Assembly (NCBI GenBank): GCA_020746105.1
Contig: CM036621.1
Span: forward strand, 45,790,264 to 45,854,263
DNA: 64,000 nt
Direction: 5' to 3'
DNA from: Trogon surrucura
Taxonomy: Eukaryota > Chordata > Aves > Trogoniformes > Trogonidae
The notes below the pieces were generated by a model. The model ran no database searches, was not told where the DNA came from, and worked only from the letters and a program-made list of their open reading frames with translations. A program made the translations under genes and the position numbers. Of this stretch, positions 1-13,100 are shown piece by piece. Positions within the stretch are counted from its first letter, which is position 1, and each line of letters begins with the position of its first letter.

Positions 1-489
1 GAGTTCAGTTTTCTGCCCTACTGAAGTAAAACCATCTGAAATTGTAAGACTAACCTCGAAACAAAGAAGCTAAGGTGCAAACTGCAGACACCACTCTGAA
101 GTAACAATGATGGGCGCTGTGTAAAGCCAAACCAAGACAGTTTTGCTCAAGATAAGGAGGAAAGCACCGTTTCGCTCAAGATAAGGAGGGAAGGCGCATG
201 ATTGTTGACCTTTAGCTTGAACTATTCTTATCAGCACAGCGAGTAACACACGCCCAAGCCCAGCAACCCCCAATCTACTTCCCCCCCCCCCAGGCATGAG
301 GGGCATTGAGGCTTTAACTAGGGCTGGAAGGAACCGCAGGCCAGCCGGAACTGTGTGCCAGAGCTGGCAACTAAGGAAAACGCTTTAGGGAAACCATTCC
401 CACAACACAGCCTGTACGAAATAAATACCCCATCTGCGGAAACGTGCTCTTAGCACACCGGCCCAAAGCACCCAACGACCGGCGGCAGC
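1..489. other. Upstream flank of SLX9
   Basis: No coding region is supported here. The stretch has ordinary composition, with a C-run near 283-294, and becomes GC-rich only after about 470. It presumably holds the distal promoter. A short minus-strand open frame at 70-306 has no recognisable features and reads like chance. Confidence 0.5.
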
Positions 490-1110
490 CAGCTCTACCC
501 ACAAACCTCAGGCGCCGCCGCTGCCAGCCGCCTGGGCCCGCCCGGGCGGGGGCGGCCCCGGGCCGGGAGAGGCGCGGCCAAGCCTGACCCGCCCCCTTCC
601 GCCGCGCTGCCCGCCATGGTGGGAAAGGCCAAGCGCCCGCGGCTCCACCACGCCGCTCCCCGGCCCTGGCCCGCTCGGGATCCGCCGCCGCTCCCCGGCC
701 CCGGTGTCGGTCTCGTCCCGGGCGGCGGCGCAGCCGGCGGGAGCGCGGCTGCCGGCAAGGTAGCGGGGGCGGGCGGGCAGCGGGCCGGGGCCACGTGGGG
801 CGGGCGGGGCTCCGCCCCTCCGCGCGCGCACGCGGCGGCGGTCACGGGGAGGCGGGAAGCGGCGCGTGCGGGGCGGGGCCCGGGCGCTGCTGCGGGGGGA
901 GGGGGGGCGGCTGCTGCGGGTAGTGGCCCCCGCCAGCCCGGGGACAATCCCGCACCCCCTCGGGCCCCGGGGACACAGCCCCGCACGGTGTGTGTCAGGG
1001 GCGCAGGACCCCCGCGGGGTGTGAGTGCCCCATCAGGCGAGGCGCCGCGGCGGGCGTGGGGGCACTGCCTGGGCCTGGGCCCGGGGAAGGGGCGCTGGTG
1101 GCAGCTGACA
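490..1110. promoter_or_regulatory. CpG island promoter of SLX9
   Basis: The stretch is very GC-rich and dense in CpG, unlike the rest of the window. It contains many GGGCGG/CCGCCC GC boxes and a perfect 14-bp palindrome, CCCGCCCGGGCGGG, at 537-550. A CACGTG E-box lies at 792-797, 32 bases inside intron 1. The SLX9 start codon (616) lies within it. No convincing TATA box is seen, which fits a TATA-less housekeeping promoter with dispersed starts. The exact transcription start cannot be read from sequence; it must lie upstream of 616. The E-box would suit MYC/USF-type control, known for many ribosome-biogenesis genes, but that is inference. Confidence 0.85.
616..759 (+). CDS. SLX9: SLX9 coding exon 1
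   Basis: 48 codons, ending on AAG at a GTAGCG donor (760). It begins MVGK, as in mammalian SLX9, in an excellent Kozak context (CCCGCCATGG). The rest is a low-complexity Pro/Gly/Ala/Arg linker encoded by very GC-rich DNA, so it is poorly conserved and probably disordered. The open frame continues past the donor to 1152, but that extension is read-through of the CpG island and not protein-like. The exon end is set by the donor and by the in-phase join to the conserved DW motif of exon 2. Confidence 0.9.
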
Positions 1111-4100
1111 GGGTCTCGGAAGGGCAGGAGATGGAGTGTAACGGTTTCCTGATAGGCCGCTCTCCTTTTCCTGGTCAGGAAAGCCGAGGCTGTGTTCTCA
1201 CAGCCCCGAAGGCACTGAGCTGGGCGGCTGCTTGTCTGTTGTGCCGCTTACCACCTGTGGGACCCCCAAGGGCAGGGTGCCTCAGAGCGGGCAGGGAGGC
1301 GAAGGGAGCGTGGAGCTTCAGGACTGCGGTGCCGCGTCCTGCCTGTGCACCACAGGAGTCCCAGCAGGCTGCTTCACTCACGGCCGCACCACACCACCAG
1401 CCGCCGCACCACACCACCAGCCGCCGTGGTGATGGAACTTGCATGTAGGAGCAGCTGTAGTGGCCACCATGTGGGAGCCACCACTGCTATGGCAGCTACG
1501 CTATGGCAGCTGCCATCTGCAGGCCTTCAGCACGCAGAGAGAAGAGCCTGTCCAGGGAGGTGATGGTGGCAGAAGTGTGCCAGCACTGCTCGTGCTGCTG
1601 CAGGAGAGGGTGTCCCTGCTGTGTCTCGGTGGGGTAATTTGGATGCAGCAAGTACTGGGAGTGGAGGAATGAGAGCTGGCAACTACACTGATTCTCTTTG
1701 ATTTCAGGTTAGGGCAGGTGGATATGAGCTGTCAGCTTATGTGCAGTTAATTTAGGAGATTTGCACCATGTCTGGTTTCACCAGCTGTGTTATCAACAAA
1801 CAGTTCAGATTAAAGCTGAGTGCCTGCCTCAGCCCCCTCACAACAAGGACACAGAACAACAGTGAGTGGTTTTTATGCTTCTACAGCTCTCCTTGTGAGG
1901 AGGGAAGAATACAGCTGGTATTATGCCCCTAGGAAGTTGTGTGTTGGTGCTGGGAGATATTGCTGGCTGCAATAATAAATTCTTCTAAGCCAACCAGAGA
2001 AGCTACTGCAAAGCTTAGGACTTAGGGAGGTATTGCATGCTTAAAGGAACTAGATGCTGAAGATTTGTTAAATTGCTAGTAGTCCTTGAATCTACTTAAT
2101 GTCCATTGGTTTAGGATTGAGCCCAATAATATGCTTATTTGTTGCTTATCTGTATTGTTTTATACCTGTAATAAGTCTGACTTTTCCTAAGGATGCCATT
2201 CACAGTTCTCCTAGGAGTAATACCTGAATTCACTTGAGTGAAGTGAGGGTTGGGTTGTGGTATAAAACTGTTAGGAATACAACAGTCCAAAATGTGACTT
2301 TGTGAAACTTCTGTGTGGAAGAGCCTGTGGGGAGGCAGGCTGGTGGGATGGCTGGCCTAGCCCTGCATGCTGTCCTTGCAGCATGCACCCTGCTCCCGAC
2401 TGGCTGGTGCTGAGTTTGGTGGGGGGGTTTCTTTGTTTGTTTTTTTTTTTTTTCATTTTGTTTTTGGTGGGTTTTTTTAGATGAATGTTGCCTGGTGATG
2501 TTTGTACTGACTCCTGCCTAATGCTTCTTTTGGGTAAGGACTGGGACTTCTCATCTTCTGGTGTCTTTTCTGGGCTGAAGATTGACCCTGATACTCTAGT
2601 GAAGAAGCTCGACTTGGACTCCAGAAGCATCGTTTCCTCCAGAACAGGTTTGTTGTTGTATTTTGCACAAAGGTCATGTTAGGTTGTAAGCAAAGACACT
2701 GGGGACTGTATTTGCAGTGGCTAGCAGAGCAAGCCCAGGAGAATTGAACCTAAACACAGCTTCCTGTGGTCCTGCGAGGTGTTTTGAAAGTGGTTTCTGT
2801 TTGGGGTTGGAGGAGGTAGCGAGGGCTTTTGAAAGTGGTTTCTCTTTGGGGTTGGAGGAGGTAGACGTGTAGGTGCTTAGTCCTCCCTCAGTGAGGAATT
2901 AATTTCAGGCTGCTGGGCCATGCCTTGCACTTGGGCCCTCCACCTGCGGGGTGTCCTCATGGATGTGGGATGTCCTCACGTGACCAAGGGCTCCTGTCCC
3001 CTGGGGGCTCAGGGCACGGCAGAGCTGTGACCTGATCTCCAGGCTGCTTCTGCAGCTGCTTCTGCCTCTTGAGCAGCTGCCATTCGTATCCAGATATTTT
3101 ATCAGCAAGTTGCTCGTTGTGCTCAAGAGTGCTTTACCCATGGCAGCCTGGTTGCAGCTAGTTCTGTCCTTCTGTGTGATTGCTAGCTCCTTCGTTCAAG
3201 GACTCGTGGGCAGGAGAGTCCAGCTCACCAGGGAGTGTGGGGGGTGAGAGTGGGAAGGAGGAGATGATAGAGGTATTTGTTTTCTAGTCCCACAACAAGG
3301 AAATGCTCTTTTAATTGCTTAGTACCAGACAGAGCTTTGTGTCTGAGATTAGATTTCGTCTCTCTAAATGGAAACTGATGGCACAGCAATCTGCCCTGGT
3401 GCAAACAAAATTAATTTCTCCTCTCTGTGCAGATTAATACTGCTACAGTGACTTTGTTTTCATGTCCAGGACTACAAACAAACCCAGTAAGCAGCCAGGG
3501 GCTACTGGTTACCCGAGCAGTGGTGAGCTGCAGCAGCCATAGCCCACTGGTCACGTTATTTGGTCACGGAGTGAGGGAATTGGAAGGTTGTGCGAAGAAG
3601 TCACGTTTGCTGGAGATGCTTGCTCTCTGCACAGAAACCTTTGTGAAATGTGTTGTTTTCAAAACACTAAGCTCATTGTTCCTAACTCTCCTGGGAAAAG
3701 GACGTATGTGCATGTGTGTGTGCATGTGAACGTAGCAATCTCCTTAATTAAATTAGACAGCATGTCGTTGAAGGCTGACAGCCCAGTCTTTCATTGCAGG
3801 CTACAGCTGTACATGTCTGGTATATAAATAGACTGTGCTGCTGGTTCCCGTGCCGTGCTGATGATGCAGATGTGCGCTGCCTGACTATGTTTAACCCTCT
3901 CTCGAGGCTGCGTGCAGGCTTCCTGCAGACGGTGATGCTGACCCCAATGCTTTGTGCTTCCTCGCACTTTCCAGATGCTGCTAGCTAAAAATAGTTGCTC
4001 ATTTGGGGACTCAAAACTGCAATTCATCGAGGCAAAAAGTGGTTTGATTTTTTTAAAAAAAAAATCTTCCCGAGCTGCTGTGCCCTTTCTTCTTGTACCA

Positions 4101-7100
4101 CTGGAGCTCTGTGGAAGCTTTTTCATTATGGGAATCAATTCATTTTTTTGTGTTAATTCAGTGAACTGTAACTAGGCTGTGCATACAATGGCAGACACCC
4201 TGGAGTTTGAAAAGGGATTCTAGGCAGACATGCTTTGTCTCCTGGGGTGTCTGGTCAGCTGAGAGCCTGTTCATCAGGAAATTCAACTTGACTCCAACCC
4301 TCCCCCCCTCCCTTTCTTCCCTTCCCCCCTTAGCTCAGTGCACAGGGCAGGAGGGTAGGATTCTCCTACACATTGTTATTTTAAGACTTAATAGCAAGAC
4401 AAAAAAGTGTTTCTCTCCCACTTGCTTTCAAGCTCTGAGAAGGTCAAGTTGGCAGACTGTAGGTAGGCTTACTCTCTCTCTCCTGCGCATTTCACAGCTG
4501 AAGAAGATTTTTTTTTTTCTGTCAAGGATGCTGTTTGGCAGTTGAGAAAGATGGTACATTTGTCCTCCCTCTGTGTGTTCATGCACACATGCCATTGCCT
4601 AAGATTGCTCCACGTTATTTAAGATTGCTGGTATCTTTGTGTTTTGTGTTAGGATCTGACCTTGTGCTATGACACCTTAGGGACAGCCATGAAGACTTCA
4701 GTGTGGGCTTAGAGGGCTGCAGAGCATGAGTGAAACAAGGGAGTGGTTACAGGGTTTGGATTTAGCAGGAAACACTCTGCTGGGTTACCAGGCTCATCTG
4801 GGAGCTACTGTTTTTGCTCTGTTCTCTCTTCCTTAAACCCTACATCCCTCTGCTTTGAGAGGTGTAGCTTTCAGAAAGCCCGCATCTCGCTCCATGGCTG
4901 CGCTTCCATGGCACTGCAGCTTGGTGGAAGGTACCTGCGTAAGAAGTTTCTGGGTAAAACATTTGACCTTCCTACTACTATTCTGCCTCTGTTCCTTTCT
5001 TCACCTGAGCTTTCACACTTTGCTTGAACTGAAGGATCCAACTTTTATCTTGACAGAGCCCAAACACCATAGCTGTGTGAGCTAGAGTGCTCTCTGCTAA
5101 TTCTAAAGCTTTCAGATGTGGAGCTGGCCCAGAAGAGTGTGCGAGGTTGAGAGGTTGCTTGTTGCTGGAAAAGTAAGGAAGAATTGGTGATGATGTTGGC
5201 TTGTGGCTCCATCTGTCAGCACACCGCTTCGGTGTTTAAGAGGAAAGTTGTCTGGCTGGATCAGCAGAAGAGACCTGGAAAGCCTGCTCTCCTCAGAGCG
5301 TGGTATAGGGACAGCAGTTGCTCCCAGACCAGTTTGAGGTGGTGGTGTCGGGGAACAGCCACCCAGGCCTGCTCCTGGAAGACTTGGGAGGTTGTGGAGT
5401 TCCCTCTCTGTCTTGTCTCTTTGTCCTTCTCTAGCTGCGATAAGTAGGTGACTATGATGGTGCATCTTCAGCTGTGTACTTCTCTGGGGTTCCTTGGCCT
5501 GCCTCTCTGCCTTCTGTGCCTAGGATGTACTTCCTGGCTCCCCACTTCCTCTCTCTGTCCTCTGCATATTTGACATGTTTGTGTAGTTCCTTCCTCTCAC
5601 TCAGATGGCCTGGGCACTCAGGACAGCTTTTGCTGAAGTTCTTTGTTTTGTTCCACTGTGAAGGTGTATGTGCTCAGGACAAAATATTCTGCTTCATTTT
5701 CTCTAGAGAAGGTGAGGTGACTCTTGGTTCCTGTCATCTTTTTCGTCTAACACCAGGAGTTGAGAGGTAAATGAGGACTGTTAGTCCAGCAGCTGGAGGA
5801 GATGTGTTTTCACTCCTCTGTTACATTCCTGTGTCTGCCATGAGCTCACTGTGCCCTACCATATCCCCGTTCTTCTGAATGCCTTAGAGGTGATGGAGAG
5901 CTGAAGGAGAAGCTGCAGAGAAAGGCAAGTGCTACTTTGAAAGCCTCAGATGCTGTTAATGGTTGGGGCTAACATCTGCAGTAAGGATTCTCACCCAGGC
6001 TGTCCTGCCTGGACAGACTTTTTTTTCTCAGGATTTGTGTTCGGTTTTGTTGTCCAAGAGGACGGCTGCCTCCTCCTCACATTCCTCATTCCTAAGGCAG
6101 GTTTCACGTTTCTGTCTTCATTCCAAGCAGCCTGCAGGAGGATGGGTGTGTGGAGAGATGTGCAAGTGTAGGCCTTGGGTGCAGTGAGAAAAAAGACTGC
6201 CTGAACTGTGGGGCTCTAACAAAGAGAGTCAGGACAGCTTGGACAGGAGGCAGAGAGATGACATTTTGATTCCACTGAATTATTTGGAGTATCTGTAGAA
6301 TCAGCTGGTAGTGGCAAATGTAAAATCTCTTTGTGCACTGAAATTTCATACTGTGCTTCGTTCTATAGGTCTGGTCCCTGCCCATTAAAATCTAGCCTTA
6401 GGAAGAGATTGGAATTGGGTTGGATTTTAGAAGATGTCAACCTGGAACTCAGCAGTGGTAAAGAAAGCAAATTTGCTCTTAGGAGGAAAAGAGAATGACC
6501 TGGAGAGCATTGTTATGCTCCATAAATAAATCTATGATACATACGGCCATTTGATGTTATGTGTGGCCTTGATCCTCTCATCTCACAAAAGATGTAGCAG
6601 ACCAGCAAAGATTCAGAGAAGGGCAGCAAGGCTGCTCAGAGGCCTCGGATGCCCATGTAGTTATTCCTCAGGCTCTTCAGCTGGGGAAAGGCAGGGATGC
6701 ATGTGATGGAACTGGCGTGGTGAGGGAGGATGGATGCAGCTCTCTGCTGGCTCTTTCACTACAAACCTGGAAGAAGCAGCAGCAATAGGAGGTGGTGTAT
6801 ATGCACCCAAACAAGACGTTTTGTGTCTCACATGGCGAATTCAGCTCTGGGCTCTGTGTCTGTTGTTGAGGGTTAGGGCTGGGCTGACCACTGAATGCCA
6901 ATAGATGCTCTCTAACCCCTCTCCCTCCCTAATAGCAAGGGAAAGGAATGAGGCAGAGTGACTTACGGATTGCAAAAGAAAAGGAAACAGCTTTACTACT
7001 ACTAATAAAAAACTATACACATATATACAAACCCAATATCAAAACCAGCTCCCTCCCTGATAGCAATCACCACTGATGCTGCAGAGCAGGTACCAGGGAA

Positions 7101-10100
7101 GCCCCAGGCTCAGTGGCAGAAGGGAACTGGATTTGGGATCAAGGGCAGAAGATCAGGCAGAGTCCTCCTTGGATGCCGGCTGTTCAAGAAGAGGGCCTGA
7201 CCTCTGTGATCCCTCAGCTTTATACTGGAAATGATATATGTGGATGGAACACTCCTGTTGGTCACCTGTCCTGTCTGCTCCTTCCTGGAGGTGCAACATT
7301 TTACTTCCTTGTGACCCTTTTACTTCTTCCCAACACCCCCAGCGTGGCACACAAAATCCAGCAGTGGCCTTGGTCACTACAGGAGCCAGTATAAGCAGGA
7401 GCCTTTCTGCATACCAGTCCCAGGCAGTAACTGTAAACATCAAGTGTAATCACTGCCAGTAGCAGATACTGTCTGAAAAACACGCTGCTAACTTCAGAAA
7501 GTGCAGTCTGTCAGAGGAGGCTGAGCTGAAGAGTAAAATTACTAAACAGAATTGGTTCTGTTTGGCTCAAACCAGGACATCTGTGTATGATGTGAATGCT
7601 GGAGACTTCTGTGGGTTTAGAAAGGGGCTGCACAGATTGATGGAGGGGGTTATGAAGGTTTCTTATTGCGAGGACTCGTGTGGTTTGGGATGTGCAGGTG
7701 GAGTGTGGTGGTTCTGCTTTTCCTGGGTATAGGTAGTAAAAGGGAGGGATATCGAGGCCTGGTAGTGGCTTGCAGTGGTGCGACAGCACTGGAGACAGGC
7801 TTCCCGTGCCCCTGGGTAGTGGCCCTAAGTCCAATGAGGTGCCTGAGAGCAGCACAGAGAGGCGGCTGGGGGGCTGTGTGGTGGCTCAGGCTACCAGATT
7901 GTGCAGGGAGGGCACGTGGGCTGCCACCAGAGCAGTGCAGGACAACTGGGGCAAGAGGAGGGCCTGGACTGCAGGTGTGGCGCTGTGTGCTGTGCTAAGT
8001 GCTAATGAAATGGCAGCAGAGCACGGCTAGTTCCATGTGATGAAAAATTTCCTCTTAAAGATCAACTTTGCTGTGCTGGAGCCCGAGGGATGCAGTCCTA
8101 TAGGAAACCAAGCCATTGTTGTGCTGGGGCTCAGTGGCTGTTGCCTGTAGCCACCACCAAGAGAGGAGACTTCTCTCTCTTTCCTCCCCCCACCCAGTTT
8201 AGCTCAATTTAAGTGACCAGCTTTTGCCAGCTTTTTGGTTGTGGTTATTCTGAGGGAACAGGGAAAAGAATGATATGCAAGTTAGCAAGTTCAGCCTCTA
8301 TAGCACCGTTAGCATCTTGGCTCACATGAGTGGTTGTGTGTGCCCATGCAGGTGTGTGCTGGGGCTGAAAGGAGATGGTAAGAGGCCCCTTTTTTGGCGA
8401 GGATAAACTGGTGGTGTTTCTTCTTGCCAACTGAAGGCCCTGTTTTTCTGAGGATTGCTGGTGGGTCTAGGGGAGGCAGGGTGCTCTGCCAAAGTATGGG
8501 CTGTCTCATGGCAGTGATCACATTGCTGCCGTTAGATACAAGGTTGATTGAGTGTGCTTGTTGTGAACGGTGCGAGCTGTCAGCTTAGGCTGTTTTGGCA
8601 TTAGTAGTTCTTGTGGCATGAGAAGGAAAGGGTGGAACCAGAATAAAAAATGTCACCAAAATGCAATTCCTTTTAGGTGAGTCTTGCATGTGTGACAGGA
8701 GAAAGCCAGTGGTCTAAAATGGAAAGTGTTTTAATATGGGGCGCTCTGAGCTGTGTTGTTCTGTGAGGCAGACCTGCTGCAGCTTCTTTCTCCTGCTCTG
8801 CTTCTTGTCTTTAATCAGTAGCTGATCTAACGCATCAACACCAGATTCCAGATGATTTCCACATGCTCCTAGGTAACAAAAGCCAGCAACACCACTGGGA
8901 GCACAGGAGTTAAGTCCATGAACTTGCTTGCTGAATGATTGCTTCCTACCAGGTTAGTTTACTTAGCCCCTGACATCATATAAATCAAATGCTTTGCCAT
9001 GATCCAGTCGGTGCAAGGACTTTTGTTACTAGTGTGAGTGAATAAATCTCATCTGAGTGAGCCTCTGTAGTGTGGGGATTAAATGTTTCCAACTAAGTTA
9101 GAAATAATGGCCTGTCGTATGGAGGGGGGGTTGCTGCTTTTTTTTTTTTTTTTTCTTTCTTTAGCTTTCCATTCTCAGTGTTTGCTCCTTGAAGCAAGGA
9201 CCTCCTCAGCCATGGTTCTGGCAAAAAAATGGCCTGGGAATGTCTCTTTTTTTTGAGTGGATTATGAACCAGTTGTGGAATGATATGAACAACTGGACTG
9301 GCAGCTTCCTGCTTTATTTTCAGCTCCAGAAGGGATCTATGACAAGGTGTGTTGTTGAGAAAGCAAAAATGCAACAACAAGTGCTACCATTTCAGAATCG
9401 CTTGCAAAACCTTTGTCACATTGATTTCTGAGGTTGTGACAAGAGTAGCTGTTCCTGTGAATTGCTGCAGCTCCTTCTGTGACCCTGGTGAGCAAGCAAA
9501 GTGTGCAACATAGATTAAAACCATGCGCTGCCTCTGGTCCTGGGCTGGCTAAGGGTCCTTAAGGAGACCATAAGGTCTGCCAGGGGATAGGTTTAAATTG
9601 GACATGAAGAAGATGGGTTTTTTTTTATGATGAGGGTGTTTAGACACTGGAACAGGTTGCCCAGAGAAGCTGTGGATGTCCCATCACTGGAAGTGTTTAA
9701 AGTCAGTTTAGACAGGGCTTTGAGCAACGTGATCTAGTGAAACCACTCAGTGAGTCTATGATTCTGTACTGAGGTGGGGGACACAGGGTGACATGGGACA
9801 TTAGCCTGAACAGAGGTACTGGGCCTTGCTGTTGCTGAAGTCTGGATGTGAACAATGTGATTCAAAGCTACAGGGGAGTTCCAGGCATGCATGCTGTATT
9901 ATCTCTGACTTTCCTTTTGTACCTTGAGAGCTTTTGTCCTCTGATGACCAAGATTGTCTTGCAGCTTGGGTTCCTCTGTCAGTGACACAGAGGAGTGAAA
10001 TTACTGAGCATCGGACAAAGAAGCAAGACCCTTTTCCTCCTGGAGAAATGTGGAGGCAGGAGAGAATAAAATCAGGTTAAACAGGAGCCTGACAGCTTGG

Positions 10101-13100
10101 AATTGCTGGAGTTTGCACACTGTGCAAGCGTCTTGCTTTTCCCCTTTCTCAGATACCCTGTAAGTTCCTTTTGCTACCAAGTCTCCCTCTGCAGAGTCAC
10201 TGGTTTGCACCTTGGCTTCTGCTCTGGTGTTCCAGGTTTCCTGTGGCTGTCACATACCTGCTTCCTTCTCCTTGGACTCTGCAGCCACTTGTCCAATTCT
10301 GTTCTCCTTTTGTAGCCTCAAATGAGAAGCAACAAAAAGCTGTGGCTGTCTGGCGTTATGGTCCTGCCACGGGACTACGCACTGACTCAATATGACATGA
10401 TTTGCTTTCCTGTTTTTTTTTGTTTGGTTGGTTCTTTTTAACGGGTGATGTGCTTGAACCCACTATCTGGACTCATGGTTACCACTGCAGTAGATCCACC
10501 GTTGTGTTGCTTGAAGAATTGAAGCAGTGGCCCGTCCTCCTTTACTCTTCAGGGGCCCTGACGGGTTGCAAATCTTTGTGTCCTGTAGTTTATTCCTGTC
10601 TCGTCACTGGATTCCTGCCTGTTTGTGGCTTTTAAATATTATGGCTATTCCTCTTCTGTCCTCACTGCTGATCGCATTTCTCTGTGAAATGCTTCTGTGC
10701 AAATCCTAGAGTTGTGCTGTTGGTAGGAGCAAATTGTTTCTGCTGCAAAGATGTTTGCCGTGCTCTGCAGAGCATGGTCCAAGTCTGCCCTCCTGCTGTG
10801 TCTAAGCCTAGCACTGTGCACCTTCTTCAGGCAGGTTTTTGGTGATGTGAATCTGTAAGAACAGGCTGGAGGCATAAGTAGCCTTCCCATTGCATACATT
10901 TTGAATCTTTCTTTCACCTCCTGTACAGCGTGCTGCCTGCTGCCTTGCGTAGTCCCCTTCAGCTGTGCCTTCCTGGGTATTGTGCAATGCCTGACCTCAT
11001 GAAGCTGGAGGATTTCTGTTTGTTTTGAGCTTCTTTCTTTTTTTTTTTTTTTTTTTCCCTTCCCTTTTCTGGCATGTTGGAGTGTTTAGCAATTGAAGGA
11101 TTTTAAAAAAATAATCCTGCTTGTTTTAATGAACACATCCTTTCTCAATACCAGTTTTAAGCCTTTGCTGCTACTTCTTAATGGCAGTTTGGTTATTTTT
11201 AAGTGTTCTGCTTGTGTTGGTCATCTGCCATGCCCGTGGTGTGGGAAGCTGCTGGATCTTCATGATTCTGCTGCTGTTGCTTTTCTTCAGCCTTTAATTC
11301 TCTGCTGGCAGTTGTTAGGCCTGTCTTGTGTTTGTTTTGTGCAGAATGCCTTTCCCAAGCTGTTCCCCACCGTAACACTCTTCAGATGGAGAGGAGTGAA
11401 AACGGTTCGCTCTGCAAACGGAGGAGCGGCTGTAGCATCTCCAATGTGTGTGTAAAATGCAACGTGCTGCGCTAGTCCAAAATGACAAGATGTTCCTGCT
11501 CCATCTGTCTTTGTTGTTAGCTGCAAAGGCTTTGGCCTGTGTGAATGTTGGGAGCGTTGAAATGCTCCCGCTTAAGCTGTTGTCTGAGGTAACCTGTTGG
11601 TGATGCCCGTGGCGGCGTTGCACTGAAACGATTTTAACACCTTTGAAAACCTCTGCTTGTCCTGTGGACACTGCCCTAGGAGGAGCGGCTGTTCGAGCGG
11701 CATTTGATTTTTCACTTTCATGGGTGGGGACTGAAGATCAACACGGCTTTAAAACGGGTCACCCAAGCTCCCTTAAAGAAGCCTTCAGCTATTGCAGCTT
11801 GAATAAAGCTCATTCTTGATCACTTGAAGTTGTGCTCCCAGCCTGTCCCCCTTACCTGCCGCCCCTGATGCGGGTGGCAGTGGCGGCTGCTTTCTGTGGT
11901 CTCGGGGCAGGCAGAGAAGCTCTGCAGTATCCCTTGCCCCAACAGGCTCAGAATGATGCATGCCAGTGGGCATCCAGCCTTGGGTTAAGACCAGCTCACC
12001 TTCCTCACGTAGGCTTGAGGGATGTGGGGAGAAGAGCTCGAGAAAGCGAGCAATTCCTTGCTTCTCTTCCATGTTCTTATCTCTACTGTATCTTAAACCA
12101 CCCAGCAGACATGAATAGCCAAAGCCCTGAGGACTCTCTCCCAGGGCAGGTGTGGGCTGCACACCTCTCCTTTGTGTGCCTCTCTCCTCCCCACCCATGT
12201 ACCTTCTGCAAGGTGTCCGTGTCCTTTGTGTAACCTGCACAGGTCAGCGATGTGTCCCAGGACTGGAACGTGCAGGTCTCATGTCAAACTGTAAACTTCC
12301 TTCCATAAGGCAGGGAGGTTTTCGCTGACATTGGGTATGAAAGTGCTTGGAACCTCCAGTAAAAGAACTTGCAAGAAGGGAAATTTTCCAAGGAAAGGGG
12401 AAATGCTGGGCAGGGATTAAACAGAAAAAGTGGTAATCTACTTCTTCCCTACTCCAAGGTTCATGACTTGGCATCCAGAAATGGCCATGAAGGATACTGC
12501 ATGTGTCTATTCTATTAGCTGGGGGAGGCTGACCCTGCCAGGAGGCACTTGGTCTCAACTGAGCATGGAGCAGGGGGAAGCCCTGCTCCTATCTTGCACA
12601 GAAGCAACCAGAAAACCTGAACCACCTGAAGAAGGAGTGTAGTTAACTTTTGATAACCCAGAATACCATTTATTAATAGATTTACAGACTCGACAGTAGC
12701 TAAAACCCCTTTTATTTCAGGCTCAGGTCTACTGGCATGCTGTTTTTTACTGTGGATGGGAGTTCCTTTAAGGAGACCGTACCATGGCTTGAAGTAGGAA
12801 GGAGAGAGCTGTGAGGGGTACGTGCTGGCCTGACTGGCAGAGCAAGGCTGCGTCCAGGGTAGTCACCCTGGCTGTTTGATCAAGTGATGGGTGGCAATTT
12901 ACCATACCTGGCTAAATTGCTATAGGTAGTAGTTTACCATACATTCCTTCTTCCTTACTTTCTGGCTGAAATTTATTTGGGTTTTTTTGACTCTGTCATT
13001 AGGAGCTGCTCTTACTGTGACAATATCAGGTCACTTTGTAAGGTCAGTTTTGGTGTCTGAGTGTTTTATAACAGACCTTTATAAAAATGTATGGTGTTTG

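Noticed and set aside
495..986. Long minus-strand frames over the CpG island
   Set aside because: Pro/Ala/Gly/Arg low-complexity shadows caused by GC content.
760..1152. Open frame continuing from SLX9 exon 1 to 1152 (178 codons in total)
   Set aside because: It is read-through of the CpG island past a good donor; the family's DW block follows only if the donor at 760 is used.
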